DNA of 29,625 nt from CAJWBT01 sp964401855 (lineage in GTDB: Bacteria > Chloroflexota > Dehalococcoidia > Lucifugimonadales > UBA3495): NCBI GenBank assembly GCA_964401855.1, contig CAYOAF010000146.1, positions 1-29,625 of the forward strand, written 5' to 3'. A program made the translations under genes and the position numbers. Below, piece after piece: positions 25,255-29,625 of this stretch (the first letter of the stretch is position 1; each line of letters opens with the position of its first letter). The notes under the pieces were generated by a model. It did no database searches. It had not been told where the DNA came from and worked only from the letters and a program-made list of their open reading frames with translations.

Positions 25255-25836
25255 CTACAGGGCCCGGCGACGCGCCACCAGCAGCAGCGCAGCGCCGCAA
25301 ACTACCGCGATTGCTCCGATTATCAAAGCCAGCCTGGGTATGGCGGTTACCGCCGGGTTCCCCGGCACGGGTAGGGAAGCCGTGGGTGTGACGGTAGGAG
25401 GTGGGGGCATGGTTGGCGTGGGCGTCGGCATCGGCATCGGGTCGGTGAAGGTCAGGTCCAGGGTGTAGAAGTCAAAGACGCCCACGAACGTCCAGGTTTC
25501 GGCGGCTTTGATGCGGCCGAAATCGTTGACCAGGTAGAACGTAACCAGCCGGCCTATCAAGTCCTCGTCGGCGGGGTTCAGTTCCAGACCGCTGTAGCTG
25601 CCTTCAGGCTCCACTTTCACCGGCTGGCTGGCGAATCCGGTGGTGCAGCTGCCGATACAGGCGACCAACTGCTCCCCGGCAGGCGCAGGGGCGCCCTGGA
25701 GGGATACCCGGCCCGAAAAGAAGTCCTGAAAGAAGGGTTGGGGCGGTCTCTCCCCTTGTCCGGGCACGGCGCCCAAGGTGGCAAAGGCGCCCATGAGCAG
25801 GATGGATATAGTAGCCAGGAAGCCGGTCTGCCGCAC
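25255..25836 (-). CDS. Anchored surface protein with Pro/Thr linker
   Basis: A 193-residue exported protein of unknown role. An N-terminal signal segment (FLATISILLMGAFATLGAV) is followed by a beta domain of about 100 residues (28-135) with a CIGSC pair that may form a disulfide. A Pro/Thr-rich spacer (DPMPMPTPTPTMPPPP) follows, then a C-terminal membrane helix (ALIIGAIAVVCGAALLLV) ending in ARRRAL. The layout is signal, domain, stalk, anchor. The beta domain resembles that of the neighbouring collagen-like protein (F.G.V...GAPAPAGE..VA; GSYS; VTFYL; LDLTF). The start is GTG 25836, with GGAGGGGG upstream. It is the third gene of the surface cluster, but a hairpin and repeat tract separate it from the second. 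Confidence 0.72.
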   Translation of the reverse strand: MRQTGFLATISILLMGAFATLGAVPGQGERPPQPFFQDFFSGRVSLQGAPAPAGEQLVACIGSCTTGFASQPVKVEPEGSYSGLELNPADEDLIGRLVTFYLVNDFGRIKAAETWTFVGVFDFYTLDLTFTDPMPMPTPTPTMPPPPTVTPTASLPVPGNPAVTAIPRLALIIGAIAVVCGAALLLVARRRAL

Positions 25837-25890
25837 CTCATCCCCCTCCCGCGTTCTACGCCAGAGCGCGTTTCATAGTGAATTGATAGC

Positions 25891-25944
<54 letters not shown>

Positions 25945-26041
25945 TTATCCTGACTCATGGGGCCGGAATTTGCGTTGCTTAGGAGAGGCGGGTTACGGGG
26001 TTTTTATAAGAGGACTGGAAGCCGAGTAGGCCGGTAACGAA

Positions 26042-26074
26042 GAAGGGCGTCCCCTACTCACGGGGGCGCCCTTC
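26042..26074 (-). terminator. Hairpin after the collagen-like gene
   Basis: GAAGGGCGTCCCC (26042-26054) pairs with GGGGGCGCCCTTC (26062-26074), 12 of 13 bases, with a 7-base loop. It lies 29 bp past the collagen-like gene stop. On the minus strand the stem is followed by TTCGTT, a weak U-tract, so an intrinsic terminator is likely but not ideal. Confidence 0.55.
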
Positions 26075-26102
26075 CTGTTTCCGGTTGGTTGTCCGGGGTC
26101 GC

Positions 26103-26828
26103 TTAGGTGCGGCGGCCCATTATGTAGACTGCGCCGGATCCAATGATGGCTATGAGGGAGAGAATCACAGCTAGGACGGCCAGGCCACCGCCACCCGACG
26201 CGCCTTCAGCGCCAGTTGCGCCGGTCGCACCGGCCGGGCCGGCCGCGCCTTGAGCGCCCGTGTTACCGGTGGCGCCCGGGGCGCCGTCCGCGCCGGCGGG
26301 TCCCGTAGCACCTGTTTCCCCAGCGGATCCAGGGTCTCCTTTGGCGCCAGTAGCGCCCGCAGGGCCCTCGAAGCCTTGGTCGCCCCTGATACCCTGTAGT
26401 CCGCGGGCACCGGGATCACCGGGATCGCCCTTTTCGCCAACCACGGCCACCGCGGTCGGCTCAGGCGCTGCCGTGGGCGCCGGGGCGCCGGTGGCGGTCA
26501 GGTTTAGCTCGTCGCCGCCGCCTTGTGCCCAAGTGCCGGTTTCATCGGCGGCGTTGCCGTCAATGGTGAACGAAACGGTCTCGCCGGCAAAGGACGAGTC
26601 GCCCTGGTCCACGACGATGGTGTAGCTGCCACCGGCCACCGTCGCGGTCGCTGCGTCAGCGCCGGCGACAATGGCAACCACAGTGGCTCCGTCAGCCGCG
26701 GCTGCTCCGTCGAGCGTGGCCGTGCCCACGAAAACGTGAGGCGGCACCCGCTGGGCGGAGGCGACCGACGTGAGAGTGAACAACAGTACCGTTCCCAACA
26801 ACAAAGCCAGGACTTTCACTCTGGTCAT
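26103..26828 (-). CDS. Collagen-like, membrane-anchored surface protein
   Basis: A 241-residue exported protein. A signal peptide (VLALLLGTVLLFTLTSVASA, cut near residue 25) is followed by a beta domain at ~29-112 (HVFVGTATLDGAAAADGATVV ... SYTIVVDQG ... VSFTIDG ... DELNLTA). A short Ala/Pro/Thr linker follows, then 27 uninterrupted Gly-X-Y triplets at 131-211 (GEKGDPGDPGARGLQGIRG...), then GGGG and a membrane helix (LAVLAVILSLIAIIGSGAVYIM) with terminal GRRT. Gly-X-Y runs of this kind form a trimeric triple helix, so the protein probably stands on the cell surface as a rigid three-chain rod carrying three beta heads. ATG 26828 has a strong AAAGGAGG site. It is 77 bp downstream of the large surface protein. 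Confidence 0.85.
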   Translation of the reverse strand: MTRVKVLALLLGTVLLFTLTSVASAQRVPPHVFVGTATLDGAAAADGATVVAIVAGADAATATVAGGSYTIVVDQGDSSFAGETVSFTIDGNAADETGTWAQGGGDELNLTATGAPAPTAAPEPTAVAVVGEKGDPGDPGARGLQGIRGDQGFEGPAGATGAKGDPGSAGETGATGPAGADGAPGATGNTGAQGAAGPAGATGATGAEGASGGGGLAVLAVILSLIAIIGSGAVYIMGRRT

Positions 26829-26856
26829 TTATTCCTCCTTTAATGAGAAGGGGTCG

Positions 26857-26886
26857 CTGTGAGGCCGCCTCTCGGCGGCCTCACAG
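26857..26886. terminator. Perfect 13-bp hairpin between the two surface genes
   Basis: CTGTGAGGCCGCC (26857-26869) and its exact complement (26874-26886) with a TCTC loop. It lies 20 bp past the stop of the large surface protein and 29 bp before the collagen-like ATG. On the minus strand it is followed by CGACCCCTTCTC rather than a T-run. It may partly terminate or stabilise the upstream mRNA, giving much more of the large protein than of the collagen-like one; that role is inference. Confidence 0.6.
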
Positions 26887-26905
26887 TATCCTCGCTTAAT
26901 CCCAG

Positions 26906-29194
26906 CTAGTCTAGGGCTATGAGGTTCCAGCCCTCATACAGGGTCGAACCCTGGAAAGTGGTCTCCGCGGTTACGTTGACCCAGACGATGTCGCCGCCGG
27001 TCGTATCTGTGTAGTCGTTGGCCGAGGCGAATGCCGGGCGCGGGTCGTAGAAGGACCACAACCCGGTTTCATTGTCGTAGTTCCAGACTCGGACCAGGTT
27101 GTCGGCCGTGATCTCGTCCGCGAACAATGTCTCTGTCAGGTCGCTTGACACTTCCACCACGACCGCCGCTGCCCCCACAGTGAAGCTGGTGGTAGCGGTG
27201 ACGCTGCCCGCGGTTACCAGGAGCGCCTGGGACCCGGTACCAAGTTGAGGCACCAGGGCGGTAAGGGTGAAGTTCCCGTCACCGTCGGTGGCCGGAGCCG
27301 GTGTGGGCAGCGCAGTGACCGTCGCAATGGTGAGCGAAGTCAGCGATACGTAGCCGGGGAATCCGGCACCGGTTACAGTGATCTCTTCACCCGAAGCTGC
27401 GGTGGTGGGTTCCACCGTTACGGCGGCAGCGGGCACCTTGTGAGTGGCTGTGCCTGTCGTTTCCGTGCAGGTTTCGCCGCCGCTCGCGGTACACGAGATC
27501 GTCGCGGTTACCGTGTTGGTCGACGGAATGCCAATGGTTGTCCCCACGGTGAAGCTCCCGCTGATGTCACCATCGCTTGCAGCGGTGACAGTCGTGCGCG
27601 GGGTCGACGACGAGCCGTAGGTGAGGCTCACTGTCGATGCGCCCTGATACCCGGTGCCGGTGAAGGTGATAGTGCTGCCACGCCGGCTTTCCGTGGGATC
27701 GAGCGTGAGGGTTCGTGATGGGACGGTTAAGACAACTTCCCCGATTCGGCCGGAATCGTCAGTGATGATGACCTTGTGTTCACCGGGGGTCCGGGTCGTC
27801 TCGTCGGAGGGAACCTTGAACGTGGCAACCAGGTTACCACTGTTGTCGGTCGCCTTGTCGGTCACCGACGTGCTGTCGGTGAGGGTGGAGACGGTTTGAC
27901 CGCCAACCGTGATACTGGCGAGGTCGGTGCTGCCCGTGAAGCCACTGCCGCTCACGGTGATGGCCTGGTTGGCCACCGCGGTACTGGGGCTCGCCGTGAC
28001 GGCCAGGCCCGCGATTGTTATGGAGGCGGTCCGGTCGCTCTCGGAGCTGGAGGCAACTGTAACGGTCTGAGAGCCCAGAGGCGTGGTCGACGGTACAGTC
28101 ACTGCAAAGGTACCGGTGTTGTTTGTGAACGACACCGTGCTCGGCAGGGTGGCCATGGCGGAGCCGAACTTGATGGATTCTATGTTTCCGGTGCCAGTGC
28201 TGCCGCCGAAATCGGCCACGGTCACTGTGACGCTCTCGCCCCGAGCGGCGCTGGAGGCATTGAGCGAAGCGTTGCCGGTGAGGGTGAATTTCTGGCTGGT
28301 GTAGCGAGAGCCCGCAGCCCTTTCGGCGGCGGCGTCTCCGGCGGTGTTCCCTACGCCATCAATAGCGTTGATGGAGTTAGCGCCCACGGAGAAGTTGGTA
28401 TCGGCCGTGAACGAGGCGGTGAAAGCCCCGCTGGAAATCGCGGCGTCCGATTGCGCGAGTTCTTTGTCGGTGCCAGACTCAAAGGTCCGGCTGTGGTTCA
28501 TATCGATGAACACGGTGGCGGTGCCGCTCTTCCAGCCTTTACCTGTTAGGGTAAGGGCCTTGCCCCGCTTGTCTGAGGTATCGTTTAGTTTCAACCAACT
28601 GTAGACTTCGACGCTGTCTTTGTCCCCGTAGGTAACGCCGTCGTCAGACATCTTTACCCAGGCAGTGGTTTCGGAGGGGCTGGTGGAGTTTGTGATTCCG
28701 GCCAGCGTGCTGAACGTTAAGATGTGGCCGGTATTGACGGAGGAATTTACTTCGCTGCCCCAGGTAACGATTTCGTTGTCGGTTGCCGATGTCCCGGGGT
28801 TTGTATCGCCGAGGGTGACCTTGACGACTGTATCGCCGTCGTCATTCGTGCTGATCTCGGGGTCGGACAGAGGGTTGGAGGTCCCGCCACCCGACGCGGA
28901 TATGGTGACCCGTTCCTTTTCCATCGAGGACGGGACGCCTATAGCGGAGTCGAACAAGACATAGAGCGAATTACCTTGTACCAGGTCCTGGGCCGGTTGG
29001 AACCGGATCGTGTAGGTTGCCCCGTCTCCGGGGACATCTGGGGTGTTAGTGACCCCGCCCGAGGGGATGGTGACTGCGCCAGGGTTGGCAGTCACCTTGG
29101 CGGTGGAGAACATACCCAGAGCCAGCATGGTGGCGAACACGCCAACAGCCAACAGTAGGGCGAACCCAAAAGATGTTCCGATTCTAGTTTTCAT
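26906..29194 (-). CDS. Large secreted multi-domain beta-repeat protein (S-layer-like)
   Basis: A 762-residue exported protein, rich in Thr, Ser, Gly, Ala and Val and poor in Cys. A signal segment (FGFALLLAVGVFATMLALGMFSTA) ends near residue 36. An N-terminal domain at ~37-200 is followed by about five beta domains of 85-95 residues (about 205-290, 305-400, 400-495, 495-590, 590-675). The later ones repeat an IPT/TIG-like pattern: VTASPSTAVANQAITVSGSGF, LTLDPTESRRGSTITFTGTGY, VTVEPTTAASGEEITVTGAGF. The C-terminal ~85 residues (VRVWNYDNETGLWSFYDPRPAF ... LYEGWNLIALD) form a separate module that ends the protein, with no membrane helix. ATG 29194 has AAAAAGGAG upstream. A self-assembling surface-layer protein is the best guess; an adhesin is possible. 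Confidence 0.82.
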   Translation of the reverse strand: MKTRIGTSFGFALLLAVGVFATMLALGMFSTAKVTANPGAVTIPSGGVTNTPDVPGDGATYTIRFQPAQDLVQGNSLYVLFDSAIGVPSSMEKERVTISASGGGTSNPLSDPEISTNDDGDTVVKVTLGDTNPGTSATDNEIVTWGSEVNSSVNTGHILTFSTLAGITNSTSPSETTAWVKMSDDGVTYGDKDSVEVYSWLKLNDTSDKRGKALTLTGKGWKSGTATVFIDMNHSRTFESGTDKELAQSDAAISSGAFTASFTADTNFSVGANSINAIDGVGNTAGDAAAERAAGSRYTSQKFTLTGNASLNASSAARGESVTVTVADFGGSTGTGNIESIKFGSAMATLPSTVSFTNNTGTFAVTVPSTTPLGSQTVTVASSSESDRTASITIAGLAVTASPSTAVANQAITVSGSGFTGSTDLASITVGGQTVSTLTDSTSVTDKATDNSGNLVATFKVPSDETTRTPGEHKVIITDDSGRIGEVVLTVPSRTLTLDPTESRRGSTITFTGTGYQGASTVSLTYGSSSTPRTTVTAASDGDISGSFTVGTTIGIPSTNTVTATISCTASGGETCTETTGTATHKVPAAAVTVEPTTAASGEEITVTGAGFPGYVSLTSLTIATVTALPTPAPATDGDGNFTLTALVPQLGTGSQALLVTAGSVTATTSFTVGAAAVVVEVSSDLTETLFADEITADNLVRVWNYDNETGLWSFYDPRPAFASANDYTDTTGGDIVWVNVTAETTFQGSTLYEGWNLIALD

Positions 29195-29625
29195 CTACAA
29201 ATTTCTCCTTTTTGCGATACCTGTAAGGGGGCGGTTTGATTGGGTTTGCCCCTTTTTGGGCTTCGCCCGGTAGGTGGCTTGAGGACGATTGGGACCTCTG
29301 GCTAGGCTGGCCACTGGTCACATATCCAACTCCTGTGAAGGCTTGGGGATCATGGAAGGGTCGAACTGGTAGGAAACTATACTTATTCCAGCAAACAGCA
29401 TGGAAGCCCCTGCCCTCCTAGAGAGATGGTTTCGCCGTATTCACTAATTCTTAGCACCAATCAGATTCCGTTGTCAAGGCCTGACCGTACGCCTTATTTG
29501 GCAAATACAGCCAGGGGAAGTGCACCCCTGAGGAATTTGCCTAAGATCGCCAGTTACCAGATTCACCAGCGGTGATCCCGGTGGTTTTCGCATCGGGCGC
29601 ACCTCCACCCGTCGGGACTATACTA
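29195..29625. other. Upstream region of the surface protein gene, no gene seen
   Basis: No coding frame with family support. Near 29226-29256 GGGGGC and GCCCC can pair, followed on the plus strand by five T's, and next to it GGGCTTCGCCC forms a small hairpin. On the minus strand both would lie in the leader of the surface-protein mRNA. Near 29514-29530 AGGGG...CCCCT can pair. No tRNA or known riboswitch core is recognised. Confidence 0.4.
29448..29477 (-). promoter_or_regulatory. Possible promoter of the large surface protein gene
   Basis: On the minus strand, a perfect -35 TTGACA (29477-29472) is followed after 18 bp by TAAGAA (29453-29448), a weak -10. It would give a leader of about 250 nt before the surface-protein ATG. 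Abundant surface proteins often have long, stable leaders, but this is only compatible, not shown. Confidence 0.35.

Noticed and set aside
29195..29300. Cyclic-di-GMP-type riboswitch in the leader of the surface protein, from a GGGCAAACC word on the minus strand
   Set aside because: Only that short word matches; the second conserved arm and tetraloop/receptor elements of the GEMM class are absent.
29500..29625. tRNA gene near the right edge
   Set aside because: No GGTTCRANYCC T-arm, CCA end or cloverleaf pairing can be drawn.

Overview
The window is a GC-rich piece of bacterial chromosome. The gene set is a CaiB/BaiF CoA-transferase, an LLM-class flavin/F420 oxidoreductase, hydantoinase A and B subunits, an HrcA repressor, an MBL-fold protein with a GEYE motif, and surface proteins built from small beta domains. 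This mix, with no outer-membrane genes in view, suggests a Chloroflexota lineage of the Dehalococcoidia/SAR202 type. That assignment is inference: there is no rRNA or marker-gene alignment behind it.

Layout. 1-1897 (+): the C-terminal part of a CoA-transferase, then an MFS transporter. 1923-4310 (-): a SAM methyltransferase and a DEAD-box RNA helicase, separated by a gene-poor stretch with an inverted repeat. 4311-5394: no intact gene, but a miniature inverted-repeat element, the remnant of an amidohydrolase gene and a clear sigma70-type promoter. 5395-10533 (+): a catabolic-looking operon of a class IV aminotransferase, HyuA and HyuB. HyuB carries an unusual C-terminal domain. 10534-10946: two palindromic dispersed elements. 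10947-24225 (-): a long co-directional block. In transcription order it is hrcA, a broken polX, a conserved-looking unknown gene, valS, a broken mrr, aroE, aroC, a polytopic membrane protein, a second, broken membrane protein, and an LLM oxidoreductase. 24492-25136 (+): an MBL-fold protein, divergent from hrcA. 25255-29194 (-): three cell-surface genes in a row. These are a large multi-domain beta-repeat protein (S-layer-like), a collagen-like stalk protein with a C-terminal membrane anchor, and a Pro/Thr-linker protein with the same anchor design.

Two themes stand out. First, gene decay: polX, mrr and one membrane gene each combine one in-frame stop with one single-base frameshift. An amidohydrolase remnant carries a stop where a Trp would fit. 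All four stops are one transition away from a plausible CAG or TGG codon. Second, repeats: a family of small elements with 16-bp terminal inverted repeats is present in three copies (4.7, 10.7 and 20.3 kb), together with three other unrelated palindromes and heptamer tracts. The most distinctive coding region is the 25.2-29.2 kb surface cluster. Its two small anchored proteins appear to share a related N-terminal beta domain but have different stalks, one collagen-like and one Pro/Thr-rich.
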